A DNA stretch of 64,000 nucleotides from Pyxidicoccus fallax (GTDB lineage Bacteria > Myxococcota > Myxococcia > Myxococcales > Myxococcaceae): contig NZ_JABBJJ010000026.1 of NCBI RefSeq assembly GCF_012933655.1, positions 1-64,000 of the forward strand, given 5' to 3'. Below the pieces are notes generated by a model. It did not search any database. It saw only the letters and a program-made list of their open reading frames with translations, and was not told where the DNA came from. Made by a program: the position numbers and the translations under genes. Positions 1-10,103 of this stretch are shown here, piece after piece (position 1 is the first letter of the stretch; the number at the start of each line of letters is the position of its first letter).

Positions 1-10
1 TTCGAGGGGC

Positions 11-34
11 GCGTCAGATGTTTATAAGAGACAG
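11..34 (+). other. Nextera (Tn5) sequencing adapter remnant
   Basis: Bases 16-34 match the 19-bp Tn5 mosaic end AGATGTGTATAAGAGACAG at 18 of 19 positions. The preceding GCGTC also matches the Illumina Nextera read-1 adapter. This is library-construction sequence, not genome, so the left edge of the window is probably a contig end. Bases 35-157 carry no gene that I can support. Confidence 0.9.
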
Positions 35-157
35 CTCCTGACTCCGGGAAGCATGCCTTGCCAGTCTGACGTGCTTTCCCGCGCTTTGCTGACGCCCCCG
101 GCCCGAGCGGTCGCTACCTGACAACGAACGGTCGCCGGGCCTGTTTCCGCCCCGGAC

Positions 158-1666
<1,509 letters not shown>

Positions 1667-1708
1667 TCAACAGGCGTGTTTTGCCTGCAAGGCCCATTCG
1701 GCGCGTTA

Positions 1709-2407
1709 ATGCCTCTCATGCGCTACGTCATCACCGGAGCGAGCAGGGGTCTTGGTTTCGAGTTCGTCCAGCAGCTCTTGCGCCGAGGAGACACCGTCGA
1801 CGCGGGAGTGCGTTCTCCCGAGGGGGCACGGCGGCTGGAGCCACTGACACGGGAGGTGGGCAACCGGCTGCGAATCCATGCCCTGGACGTGGAGGACGAG
1901 GCCAGCATCCGCTCGTTCGCCGCGGATGTCTGCGCGGAGCCGGTGGACGTGCTCATCAACAACGCGGGCGTGCCCGGCGCGTGGTGTGCCTTTCCAAACG
2001 TTGATTACACGGACATGGCTCGCACCTTCGCCATCAACGCGCTGGGGCCCCTGCGCGTGACGAGCGCGCTGCTCCCCGCGCTGCGCCGCGGCGCGGCGCG
2101 GAAGGTGGCCCACGTCAGCTCGCGCATGGGCTCGCTCGCGGAGAACTCCGACGGGGGCGCCTACGCGTACCGCATGTCCAAGGCGGCGCTGAACATGGGC
2201 GTGCGCTCGCTGTCGCATGAATTGCGCGGGGAGGGCTTCGTGACGGTGATGCTCCACCCCGGCTGGGTGCAGACGGACATGGGCGGCCCGGAGGCGCCGC
2301 TGCCGGCACGGGACTCCGTGCGCGGCCTCTTGCGCATCATCGACGGGATGGGCCCGGAGCACAGCGGCCGGTTCTACGACTACCAGGGCGCGGAGCTGCC
2401 CTGGTAG
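1709..2407 (+). CDS. SDR-family NAD(P)-dependent oxidoreductase
   Basis: Short-chain dehydrogenase/reductase of 232 residues. Seen in the sequence: the Rossmann motif TGASRGLG near the N-terminus, NNAG about residue 85, a catalytic Ser in HVSSRMGS, and the YRMSK active site (YxxxK). This is a single-domain classical SDR resembling C-factor/CsgA-type and carbonyl reductases; the substrate cannot be read from sequence. The start is either ATG 1709 or ATG 1718, and neither has a clear ribosome-binding site. It is convergent with pdxH, with only 16 bp between the stop codons. Confidence 0.85.
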   Translation: MPLMRYVITGASRGLGFEFVQQLLRRGDTVDAGVRSPEGARRLEPLTREVGNRLRIHALDVEDEASIRSFAADVCAEPVDVLINNAGVPGAWCAFPNVDYTDMARTFAINALGPLRVTSALLPALRRGAARKVAHVSSRMGSLAENSDGGAYAYRMSKAALNMGVRSLSHELRGEGFVTVMLHPGWVQTDMGGPEAPLPARDSVRGLLRIIDGMGPEHSGRFYDYQGAELPW

Positions 2408-2423
2408 CGCGGCTCGCGGCGTC

Positions 2424-3020
2424 TCAGGGGTAGAGCATCTCCGTGCGCCAGCCCTCGCCCTCGCGCACGTAGACGTGCCGGTCGTGGAGCCGGCTGGGGC
2501 GCATGTGCCAGAACTCGATGCGCTCGGGCACCACGCGGAAGCCGGACCAGTGCGGGGGGCGGGGCACCTCGCCTCCGGCGTAGCGCTGCTCCACCTCGGC
2601 GATGCGCGCGTCGAGGATGTCTCGGGACGGCAGGGGCCGGCTCTGGAGGCTGGCCCACGCGCCCACCTGGCTGCCGCGCGGGCGGCTGTGGAAGTAGGCG
2701 TCCGCCTCGGCGTCGGACACGCGCTCCACGCGGCCCTCCACCCGCACCTGCTCCTCCAGGGGCTGCCAGTAGAAGCAGAGCGCGGCGTGCGGGTGCGCCA
2801 GCAATTCGCGTCCCTTGCGGCTCTCGTAGTTGGTGAAGAACACGAAGCCGTGCGCGTCGAAGTCCTTCAGCAGCACCACGCGCGCGCTGGGCCGCCCGTC
2901 GTCTCCGACGGTGGCGACCACCATGGCATTCGGGTCCACGGCAATGGCCTTCTTCGCCCGCTCGAAGAGGGCCTCGAAACGCTGGATGGGGTCCGGAGGA
3001 ATCTGCACGCGGTGCAACAT
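2424..3020 (-). CDS. pdxH: Pyridoxamine 5'-phosphate oxidase
   Basis: FMN-dependent oxidation of pyridoxine/pyridoxamine 5'-phosphate to pyridoxal 5'-phosphate, the last step of vitamin B6 synthesis and salvage. The 198-residue product shows the family blocks: PNAMVVATVG near the start, RVVLLKDFD with FFTNYESRKG (FMN phosphate binding), FYWQPLEEQVRVEG, SRPRGSQVGAWAS, and the C-terminal FWHMRPSRLHDR with the substrate-binding RLHDR. Its length is slightly short of the usual 210-220 because the N-terminal tail is brief. An ATG at 3038 would add six residues. It diverges from glgA across 66 bp. Confidence 0.95.
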   Translation of the reverse strand: MLHRVQIPPDPIQRFEALFERAKKAIAVDPNAMVVATVGDDGRPSARVVLLKDFDAHGFVFFTNYESRKGRELLAHPHAALCFYWQPLEEQVRVEGRVERVSDAEADAYFHSRPRGSQVGAWASLQSRPLPSRDILDARIAEVEQRYAGGEVPRPPHWSGFRVVPERIEFWHMRPSRLHDRHVYVREGEGWRTEMLYP

Positions 3021-3086
3021 AGGGGACGTCCGCGCCATCCGCACGTTCGCGATTGACTCGTCCCGGCCAATCGTCAATGTGCGCGC

Positions 3087-4520
3087 ATGAAGATTCTCTT
3101 CATCTCCTCGGAGGTGGCCCCCTTCTCCAAGACGGGAGGACTGGGGGACGTCGCCGGAGCCCTGCCCGCCGCCCTCGCCGCGCTGGGTCATGACGTGAAG
3201 GTCGTCACCCCGCGCTACCGCGGCCTGCGCGACGCCGGGAAGCTCACCCCCACCGGCCAGTCGCTGGTGGCGCGCTTCCCCTTCGGGGAGGAGTCCGGGC
3301 CCATCCTCTCCGCGCGCCTGTCCGACAACCTGGAGGTGCTCTTCCTGGAGAACGAGGGCTTCTACGGAAACCGCGACGGCCTGTACGGCGACGCGTGGGG
3401 CGAGTTCGGGGACAACGCCCGGCGCTTCGCCTACCTCTCGGTGGGCGCGCTCCAGGCGGCGCAGCGGCTTCGTTTCGTGCCGGACATCATCCACGCCAAC
3501 GACTGGCAGACGGGGCTCGTCCCGGTGGCGCTCCAGCGCGGCTTCCGCTCCACGCCGCTGGCCGGGGCGAAGAGCGTCTTCACCATCCACAACCTCGCCT
3601 ACCAGGGGCACTTCCCCAAGGGCGCGATGGACGACCTGGGGCTGCCCTGGGACGTGTTCACCGCCGAGGGAGGCCTGGAGTTCTACGACGCCGTCAACTT
3701 CCTCAAGGGCGGCCTCGTCTTCTCCGACGCGCTCACCACCGTGTCCCCCACGTACGCCCGGGAAATCCAGCAGCCGGAGCAGGGCTACGGGCTGGACGGC
3801 CTCCTGCGCCGCCGGGCGCACCGGCTCCACGGCATCCTCAACGGCATCGACGCGGAGGAGTGGAACCCCCGCACGGACCCCTTCCTGCCGGCCCGCTATG
3901 GCCCGCTCGAGCTGGACGGCAAGGCGGTGTGCAAGCGCGAGTTGCTCGCGCGCTTCGGGCTGCCGGACGGGGACGCGCCGGTGTTCGCCATCGTCAGCCG
4001 GCTGGCGTGGCAGAAGGGCATGGACCTGCTCCTGGAGGTGCTGCCCACCGCGCTCCAGGCGGACATCCGCTTCGTGGGCGTGGGCAGCGGCGAGGGGGGC
4101 CTGGAGGAGGGCCTGCGCGCCCTGCAGGCCCGCCACCCGAAGCAGATGGCCGTCCACATCGGCTTCGACCCGGCGCTCTCCCACCTCGTGGAGGCGGGGG
4201 CGGATTTCTTCCTCATGCCCAGCCGCTACGAGCCCTGCGGGTTGAATCAGATGTATTCGCTGCGCTACGGCACGGTGCCCATCGTCCGGGCCACGGGCGG
4301 GCTGGTGGACACGGTGGAGGGGGGCCTGGACGGCAACGGCCTGCTCTTCGAGGCCTTCCACCCGGCCGCCCTGCTGGGCGCCATCCGCCGGGCCATGGCC
4401 CTCTACGCGGACCGGCCCCGGCTGGCCGAGTTCCGGCGCCGGGGCATGGAAAAGGACTTCTCCTGGAACGCCTCCGCCCGGAAATACGAGGCCCTCTATA
4501 CGAGCCTCCGTGCTGAATAG
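3087..4520 (+). CDS. glgA: Glycogen synthase (ADP-glucose type, GT5)
   Basis: Transfers glucose from ADP-glucose to growing alpha-1,4-glucan in the cytoplasm. The 477 residues match the usual GlgA length. Visible signatures are KTGGLGDV at residues 15-22 (ADP-glucose binding), an HNLAYQG segment, and the C-terminal GT-B block PSRYEPCGLNQMYSLRYG containing the catalytic Glu. No other glycogen genes flank it, so it is a stand-alone locus. The start at ATG 3087 is set by the immediate MKILFISSEVAPFSK block typical of the family. Confidence 0.96.
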   Translation: MKILFISSEVAPFSKTGGLGDVAGALPAALAALGHDVKVVTPRYRGLRDAGKLTPTGQSLVARFPFGEESGPILSARLSDNLEVLFLENEGFYGNRDGLYGDAWGEFGDNARRFAYLSVGALQAAQRLRFVPDIIHANDWQTGLVPVALQRGFRSTPLAGAKSVFTIHNLAYQGHFPKGAMDDLGLPWDVFTAEGGLEFYDAVNFLKGGLVFSDALTTVSPTYAREIQQPEQGYGLDGLLRRRAHRLHGILNGIDAEEWNPRTDPFLPARYGPLELDGKAVCKRELLARFGLPDGDAPVFAIVSRLAWQKGMDLLLEVLPTALQADIRFVGVGSGEGGLEEGLRALQARHPKQMAVHIGFDPALSHLVEAGADFFLMPSRYEPCGLNQMYSLRYGTVPIVRATGGLVDTVEGGLDGNGLLFEAFHPAALLGAIRRAMALYADRPRLAEFRRRGMEKDFSWNASARKYEALYTSLRAE

Positions 4521-4555
4521 TGGGTGCGGACGGAAATTCGCAGTAGGATTGATTC

Positions 4556-5473
4556 GTGGCGGAAGCTCCGGACCTGGGCGGTTACGAGGTGGTCGGCCGG
4601 CTGGCGGTCGGCGGCATGGCGGAGGTGTACCAGGCGCGAGCCCGGGCCACCACGCAGCGCTCGCCGGGTGAGCCGGAGGAAGTGGTCATCAAGCGGCTGC
4701 ACCCGTCGTTCCGCAACGACACCGCGTACGTGAAGGCCTTCGTCGACGAGGCGAAGCTGACGGTGCGCCTGCGCCATCCGCACATCGTCCGCACCTTCCG
4801 CCTCTTCAAGGCGGGGCCGGACTACCTGATGGTGCAGGAGCTCGTGAGCGGCCGGACGCTGGGCTACATGCAGGACCTGCTGCTGAAGGCCGGCGCGGCG
4901 ATGCCGCCCGAGTCCGCCTGCTACATCGCCTGGTGCCTGCTCAAGGCGCTGGACTACATCCACCGGGCGAAGGTGGGGGAGAACGGCGCCACCATCGTCC
5001 ACCGCGACGTGAATCCGGCCAACGTGCTGCTGGGCGTCAACGGGGACGTGAAGCTCACGGACTTCGGCGTGGCGGAGGTGGAGGGGATGATGCGCGGCGA
5101 CGCGGGCGCGCTGCGCGGCACGGTGCCGTACATGAGCCCGGAGCAGGTGCTGGGCATGCCGGTGGACGCGCGCTCGGACCTGTACGCGGTGGGCGTCATC
5201 CTCTGGGAGCTGTGGGCGAGCCGCCGGCTGCACACGGGCGACAACGAGGCGGATTTGATGCACAAGGTGCGCGACGCGCGCGTGCCGCTGCTCACCTCGC
5301 TGGCGCCGGAGCTGCCGGACTACGGGGTGCAGGTGGTGCGCAAGGCGCTCTTCGCGGACCGGACGCGGCGCTTCCAGACGGCCTCGGAGTTCCTCAAGGC
5401 GCTGGAGGCGCTGTCGCGCCGCGCGGGCTGGCCCCTGACGGTGGAGGCGCTCCAGCCTCTGCTGGGCGGCTGA
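4556..5473 (+). CDS. Serine/threonine protein kinase (Pkn2 family)
   Basis: A 305-residue kinase made almost entirely of the catalytic domain, with no transmembrane segment or sensor, so it should be cytoplasmic. It has a Gly-rich loop about 15-22 (LAVGGMAEVY), ATP-binding Lys46 in VIKRL, catalytic loop HRDVNPAN (149-156) and DFG at 169-171. The canonical catalytic-loop Lys two residues after Asp is Asn here. Related myxobacterial kinases often have Ser or another residue at that position, so activity may be retained or reduced. The start is GTG 4556 preceded by AGTAGGA. The stop overlaps the ATG of the next gene by 1 bp, implying translational coupling. Confidence 0.9.
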   Translation: MAEAPDLGGYEVVGRLAVGGMAEVYQARARATTQRSPGEPEEVVIKRLHPSFRNDTAYVKAFVDEAKLTVRLRHPHIVRTFRLFKAGPDYLMVQELVSGRTLGYMQDLLLKAGAAMPPESACYIAWCLLKALDYIHRAKVGENGATIVHRDVNPANVLLGVNGDVKLTDFGVAEVEGMMRGDAGALRGTVPYMSPEQVLGMPVDARSDLYAVGVILWELWASRRLHTGDNEADLMHKVRDARVPLLTSLAPELPDYGVQVVRKALFADRTRRFQTASEFLKALEALSRRAGWPLTVEALQPLLGG

Positions 5474-5964
5474 TGCGCGCGCGCCGGGCCGTGCTGGCGC
5501 TGCTGTGCGGCGGCGCGTTGTCCGGGTGCCTGGGCTCGGTGCCCTTGCGGCCGCGCGCCTATGACGAGGCGGTGCGCGTGGAGTCGGTGGCCGTGGACTT
5601 CCGGCCGGACGGCTCGGGCGTGTTGGACGTGGCGCTGGAGGTCACGAATCCCGCCTCGGAAGCGGCCACGGTGGCCGCGGTGGACTTCGAGCTGCGGGTG
5701 GACGGGCGCAAGGTGGCCACGGGCGCGCAGCAGGTGGCCACGGCGCTGGGCCCGGACGCGAAGCTGCCCCTGCGGGTGCTCTTCCCCCTGGCCAGCGAGC
5801 CCGCCACCGGCGCCGGTGTGGCGGAGGCGGCGCCCCGGACGGTCCTCGTGCGCGGCGGGGTGGTGCTGCGCTTCGGCGGCACGGAGCGGCGCGCCCCCTT
5901 CCAGGACGCGCGGAGGCTGACACTGGCCTTCGTGCCGCCGCCCCGGGGTCCGGACTCGGACTGA
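5473..5964 (+). CDS. LEA14-like (LEA type 2) lipoprotein
   Basis: A 163-residue predicted lipoprotein. The short signal peptide ends in the lipobox LSGC (Cys about 19). The rest has the beta-rich pattern of the LEA14/water-stress-and-hypersensitive-response fold, including a VTNPAS motif and an FELRVDGRKVATG strand. Members of this fold are periplasmic or outer-membrane lipoproteins of unclear function. The gene starts at the ATG that overlaps the kinase stop codon, so the pair is probably one transcript. A second, larger protein of the same fold lies at 12740-13582. Confidence 0.75.
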   Translation: MRARRAVLALLCGGALSGCLGSVPLRPRAYDEAVRVESVAVDFRPDGSGVLDVALEVTNPASEAATVAAVDFELRVDGRKVATGAQQVATALGPDAKLPLRVLFPLASEPATGAGVAEAAPRTVLVRGGVVLRFGGTERRAPFQDARRLTLAFVPPPRGPDSD

Positions 5965-5971
5965 GGCTTCT

Positions 5972-7375
5972 TCAGCTCTTGGCGGAAGAAGAGGCGGCCT
6001 CCGGGCGCGGCTCGCGCGAGGCGGGCGGGTTGCCGCCGTCGCGAGGCTCGCGGCCGTCCTTCCCGTCCTTGCCGTCCTTCCCGTCGCGGGGGGCCAGGGA
6101 CTTCAGGCGCGTCATCCGCACGCGGTCGATGCGCGGGCCCGCCTTGGTGGCCACGACGAACTGCCAGCCGTTGTAGCTGAAGCGCTCGCCCACGTCGGGC
6201 AGGTGGCCGGCGAGCGACGACAGGTAGCCGCCCAGCGTGTCGAAGTCGCCCTCGGGCAGGGGGAAGCCGAAGGCCTGGGTGAAGGCGTCCACCTCCAGCG
6301 CGGCGTCCACGAGGAAGCTGCCGTCGGCCTGCTTCTCCACGAGCTTCTCCTCCACCTCGAACTCGTCGCCGATGTCGCCGACGATTTCGCGGAGGATGTC
6401 CTCCAGCGTCACGATGCCCATGAAGCCGCCGTACTCGTCGACGACCATGGCCATGTGAATCTTGCGCTTCTGCATGTCGCGCAACAGGTCGCCAATGGGC
6501 TTGAGCCAGGGGACGAAGTGCGCGGGGCGGATGATGTCCTGGAGGACGATGAGCTCCGGGTGCTGGAGCAGGGGGATGATGTCGCGCGCGTGCAGCACGC
6601 CGATGATGTGGTCCACGTCGTCCCGGTAGACGGGGATGCGCGAGTGGTTCTCCTCGGCCAGCAGCCGCAGCAATTCGTCGGTGGAGACGGTGATGTCCAC
6701 CGTGACGACTTCCGTGCGCGGCACCATGACGTCGCGGCAGCGCTTGTCGGACAGCTCGAAGATGGAGCGGATGAGCTGCGGGGCGCTCTTGTCCACCTCG
6801 TTCTTCGCGGCCTGGGCGGCCAGGAGCTTCTCCAGCTCCTCCAGCGGCGGGGGCGGGGGCTCGAAGCGCAGCGTACGGCCGAAGGTGCGCGCCACGAGGT
6901 TGAGCACGCCGAGCGTCAGCCGCATGGGCGGGTAGAGCACGGCGACCAGCAGCGACACGAGGCCCGACAGCCGCAGTGCCCAGCGCTCCGGGTTGGCGTT
7001 GGCCAGGCCGCGCAGGGTGACTTCCATGAGGCTGGCGAGCACGCCCACGAAGAGGGCGCCGGCGGCCACGGTGGCGACGGGGAGCCAGGCCGCCTCGCCA
7101 TACTGGGTCATGTCCAGCATGCGCGGCGGAACGAAGGCGCCAATGGCGGCGGCGAGGAAGCCGCTGAGCAGGGTGCCCAGGCGCAGGGCGGTGGCGGTGG
7201 CCTCGCGGTGCGTCTTGTGGCGGAGCACCCGGCGGCTGGCGCCGCCCGGCTGGGACTCCGCCAGTTCCTGGGCGCGCAGGTCCGACGTCCCGTAGAGGGC
7301 GGACTCCGCGGCGGCGACCAGGGCCCGGACGAGGCACAGCGCCAGGCAGGCGACCCAGAGGGTCCAGGTAGGCAT
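5972..7375 (-). CDS. CNNM/CorC (hemolysin C-like) membrane protein with CBS domains
   Basis: A 467-residue inner-membrane protein. Residues 1-190 form a DUF21/CNNM transmembrane domain with about four hydrophobic segments. Two CBS domains follow (about 220-340, including the DVMVPRTEV and VVDEYGGFMGIVTLEDILREIVG signatures), then a C-terminal CorC_HlyC domain. Family members are linked to Mg/Co efflux or membrane integrity; older hemolysin annotations are unreliable. The C-terminal tail is hydrophilic and contains a short GKD triplet run encoded by 9-bp repeats around 6050-6090. It is convergent with the LEA14-like gene. Confidence 0.92.
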   Translation of the reverse strand: MPTWTLWVACLALCLVRALVAAAESALYGTSDLRAQELAESQPGGASRRVLRHKTHREATATALRLGTLLSGFLAAAIGAFVPPRMLDMTQYGEAAWLPVATVAAGALFVGVLASLMEVTLRGLANANPERWALRLSGLVSLLVAVLYPPMRLTLGVLNLVARTFGRTLRFEPPPPPLEELEKLLAAQAAKNEVDKSAPQLIRSIFELSDKRCRDVMVPRTEVVTVDITVSTDELLRLLAEENHSRIPVYRDDVDHIIGVLHARDIIPLLQHPELIVLQDIIRPAHFVPWLKPIGDLLRDMQKRKIHMAMVVDEYGGFMGIVTLEDILREIVGDIGDEFEVEEKLVEKQADGSFLVDAALEVDAFTQAFGFPLPEGDFDTLGGYLSSLAGHLPDVGERFSYNGWQFVVATKAGPRIDRVRMTRLKSLAPRDGKDGKDGKDGREPRDGGNPPASREPRPEAASSSAKS

Positions 7376-7429
7376 AGAGCCACTCTCTTATCCCGTGCTA
7401 CGGGTACGCACCACTCCGCCGGAGCCCTG

Positions 7430-8188
7430 ATGCCCGCTCGTATGTATTCCGTTGGAGCACTCCTGGCCTTCCTCGTCCCAGCCCTGGCCCTGGCCTGGCC
7501 GGTGGACCTGGCCGTCTCCCTGGAGGCCGGAAAGGAGCGATTTCACAAGCTGTCCGTCGTGGACTGGGTGGAGGTGGAGGACGCCTCCGTGGCCACCGCG
7601 GAGGTGCTTCCGGGGAGCAATGAACTGTTGCTCACCGGTCAGTCGCCGGGGCGGACGCTCCTCCTCCTGTATGCCGAGGGGCGCTTCGCGGTGTGGCGGC
7701 TCAATGTGGGAGTGCCTCCGGAGGACCCGGCCCCCCGGCTGGCGGCGGCGCGCAAGGCGTGCCCGGACCTGAAGGCCACGGAGGGCGCGGAGCGCGCGCT
7801 GTCCGCCACCGTGAAGGACGCGGGGTGTCGCTCGGCGCTGATGGAGCTGCTGCGGACGGACGCGTACGTGGCGCGCGAGCTGGAGCTGACGCTCGACGTG
7901 GCCGTGCTGCAGGAGCAGCTCGCGTCGATGGTGTCGGCGCTCCAACCCCTGGGGTTGGAGGCGCGCTACAGCGGGGCGGGGATGGTGCTGTCGGGCTCGG
8001 CCACGCCGGAGACGCATCGCCGCGCGCTGTGGGAGCTGTTCCGCCGCTCCGTGGGCCGGGTGCCGCTGGAGGACCGGGTGGAGGTGAAGGCGCCGGAAGC
8101 GCCGGACGCGGGGCCGGCGGTGAAGGAGGAGGCGCCGATTCCAGTGGAGGTGCTTCCGCCGCCCAAGCGCAAGCGCAAGCAGCGCTGA
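7430..8188 (+). CDS. Secreted protein with pilus-secretin N-terminal-like domain
   Basis: A 252-residue exported protein. After a signal peptide (cleavage after about residue 23, ALALA), residues 25-95 resemble the N-terminal domain found in CpaC/RcpA secretins: a DLAVSLEAGKE start, a ...DASVATAEVLPGSNELLLTGQSPGRT core and a final strand before LNVG. A second BON-like segment may occupy 150-200. The tail is Pro/Lys-rich and ends KRKRKQR. It lacks a secretin channel domain, so it would be an accessory or solo domain. The start at 7430 has GGAG upstream; an in-frame ATG at 7442 is possible. Confidence 0.65.
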   Translation: MPARMYSVGALLAFLVPALALAWPVDLAVSLEAGKERFHKLSVVDWVEVEDASVATAEVLPGSNELLLTGQSPGRTLLLLYAEGRFAVWRLNVGVPPEDPAPRLAAARKACPDLKATEGAERALSATVKDAGCRSALMELLRTDAYVARELELTLDVAVLQEQLASMVSALQPLGLEARYSGAGMVLSGSATPETHRRALWELFRRSVGRVPLEDRVEVKAPEAPDAGPAVKEEAPIPVEVLPPPKRKRKQR

Positions 8189-8254
8189 GGGTGGGCTCGC
8201 GCGTTGGCGTCTTGAGGTATGACGGCGGCGACTTCGTGAGGGAGGAGGAGCCCG

Positions 8255-9259
8255 ATGGTGTCCGTGGTCCGGCTGACTTCGCAGGCGCTGGTGCTGGGCC
8301 TGTCGCTACTCATGCCCGTGGGGGCGCTCGCGCAGGATGACGGCGAGGCGGTGCCCACGCTGGAGCTGGAAGCGGAGCGCGGCTGTCCGGCGCGTCCGGA
8401 CCTGGTGCCCTTCACGTCGCGCGCGGTGGTGGGGCTGCCGGGCTCGGGCTGGGTGGTGCACCAGGCCGTCATCCCCGAGAAGAAGGACACCTTCTTCCGG
8501 GGCGTCGAGGCGGACCGCGCCGGGGTGAAGCCGGTGCCGCCGGAGACGGACGCGCGCAAGCTGGGCGCGCCGGACCCGAGCGTGCCGCTGTGGGTGTTCG
8601 GCAAGGCGGACGCGGCGCCGTGCCGTGCGAAGCCCACGACGTGGTGGGCGGTGCGCATGGGCACGGACGAGGACCGCAAGACGTACCTCATGGCGGAGCT
8701 GGAGATGGAGTGCGACGTGCTGCCCCCGGGGCGGCTGTCCGGCACGCCGGTGGCGCTGCGCCAGAAGGACGCGCCCACGGGGTGCAAGCTGCGCCGGGCG
8801 AATGACAACAGCACGGGGAAGGCGGGAGTGGGGCTGCCGCTGGAGCTGGTGGACTTCGTGCCCGAGCGCGCCTGCGAGGCGCCCGAGTGCACGCGCCTGT
8901 GGGAGCGCTTCAGCAGCACGTGGACCGACGGGAGCGCGGTGCACGACCTCACGGTGTCGTGGATGGAGCGCAAGGGGAAGAAGGACCCGTGCGAGTGGGC
9001 GACGGAGGACCTCACGCTGCTGCTGCTGCGTCCTCCCGGGGCGCTGGCTCCGGCGCCGCTGAAGGGCGGCGGGCCCTACTTCGGCACGCTCTACGACGGC
9101 ACGGGTCCGCGCACGGTGCTCAGCCGCCACCTGGGCGTGCTGTACGCCCACGACGTGGCGAAGCCCAAGGCGGCGCCGAAGGCCTTCCGCTACGCGAGCC
9201 CCACGGACGAGGACCTGCTGACCGCGAAGCGCACGCTGTCTCCGTGCAAGAAGCGGTGA
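8255..9259 (+). CDS. Secreted protein of unknown function
   Basis: A 334-residue protein with a clear signal peptide (hydrophobic core VLGLSLLMPVGALA, cleavage about residue 26). The mature part contains six or more cysteines, including CPARP near the N-terminus, DAAPC, EMECD, TGCKL, ERACEAPEC and DPCEW, which fits disulfide bonding outside the cytoplasm. I recognise no family. A strong ribosome-binding site (GGAGGAGG) precedes ATG 8255. It follows the secretin-N-like gene in the same direction after 66 bp, so the two may be cotranscribed. Confidence 0.7.
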   Translation: MVSVVRLTSQALVLGLSLLMPVGALAQDDGEAVPTLELEAERGCPARPDLVPFTSRAVVGLPGSGWVVHQAVIPEKKDTFFRGVEADRAGVKPVPPETDARKLGAPDPSVPLWVFGKADAAPCRAKPTTWWAVRMGTDEDRKTYLMAELEMECDVLPPGRLSGTPVALRQKDAPTGCKLRRANDNSTGKAGVGLPLELVDFVPERACEAPECTRLWERFSSTWTDGSAVHDLTVSWMERKGKKDPCEWATEDLTLLLLRPPGALAPAPLKGGGPYFGTLYDGTGPRTVLSRHLGVLYAHDVAKPKAAPKAFRYASPTDEDLLTAKRTLSPCKKR

Positions 9260-9314
9260 GGCACGGAAGACCGGGGTCGTGCTCCCGCCGTGAGTAGCGG
9301 TGAGGCTCGACGTG

Positions 9315-9497
9315 TCACGGGCAGAGGCAATCCTGTCCGACGCACTGGGCGAGCCCACCGTTGGGGCAGATGCCGTCGCAGATGACCATGCAGGGCTGAC
9401 ACATGGGGCACCAGTCGGACGGGGCCGGGCGGGTGGTGAAGCCCACGGCGAACGCGAAGGTGAAGCTCGACAGTGCGACCAGGATGACTCGCTTCAT
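9315..9497 (-). CDS. Small cysteine-rich exported peptide
   Basis: A 60-residue product with a signal peptide (about residues 1-20) and a mature part of about 40 residues containing eight cysteines in closely spaced pairs (CPMC, CMVIC, GIC, CVG, CLC). It has a good GGAGG upstream of ATG 9497. The pattern suggests a disulfide-stabilised or metal-binding mini-protein. Function unknown. The short length lowers certainty, but signal peptide, cysteines and ribosome-binding site together support a real gene. Confidence 0.65.
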   Translation of the reverse strand: MKRVILVALSSFTFAFAVGFTTRPAPSDWCPMCQPCMVICDGICPNGGLAQCVGQDCLCP

Positions 9498-9615
9498 GGA
9501 GGGACCTCCCGACGAGGGCGTGCTCGCGCCGCCGAGGGCATCGCACGCCGAGTGAAAGGCAATGGTGCTACAGGTGCAACGTCTCCTGGAAGCACCGGCG
9601 GTCCCTTTTCGTGCC

Positions 9616-10071
9616 TCAGTGGCGGGACGGCGGCTTCCTGGCCGGCCTGGATGGCTTCGGCGGGGATAGGACGCCGTGCTGCTCGGCCATGGCGGTGAAC
9701 AGGCGCTTGAAGACGGTGCGGAGCTCGTCGACGAGGGCGCTCTGCTCGTCGTCCTGTTCCTCGTCCGGGAAGCAGGCCTCGGCCTCTTCGTGCACGCCGC
9801 CTTCGAGGTACATGTCCCAGACGTTGTCGAACGTCTCGTCCAGGTCCGCCTCCACCGTGCGGTAGAGCAGCTTGCCGGAGTCGACGCGCGCCTTCAGCTC
9901 GGAGATGGCGTCCGACAGGATGGCGCGCTCGTTCCGGGTGATGAGCGCGAGCACCTTCTTGCGCCGCGCCGGAGGAAGTCGCGCCAGGAGGCGCTGTCCT
10001 TTCAGGAGCTCGTCGGTGAGCAGCGAGGTGCTCTTCGGCGTGCGCTTCTTCGGTGTGCCACCGGTGGCCAT
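9616..10071 (-). CDS. Conserved-looking hypothetical cytoplasmic protein
   Basis: A 151-residue, charged, mainly helical protein with no signal peptide. The N-terminus is basic (KKRTPKST), the middle contains LLARLPPARRKKVLALITRNERAILSD, and an acidic stretch (CFPDEEQDDEQ) precedes the C-terminal helix. The tail is Pro/Arg-rich. I do not recognise the family. It lies directly downstream of the SitI-like immunity gene on the same strand, with 32 bp between them, so it may be cotranscribed with that cassette. Confidence 0.55.
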   Translation of the reverse strand: MATGGTPKKRTPKSTSLLTDELLKGQRLLARLPPARRKKVLALITRNERAILSDAISELKARVDSGKLLYRTVEADLDETFDNVWDMYLEGGVHEEAEACFPDEEQDDEQSALVDELRTVFKRLFTAMAEQHGVLSPPKPSRPARKPPSRH

Positions 10072-10103
10072 GGCGCGAGGTTATCGCCGAGCCCTGCCGC
10101 GGG

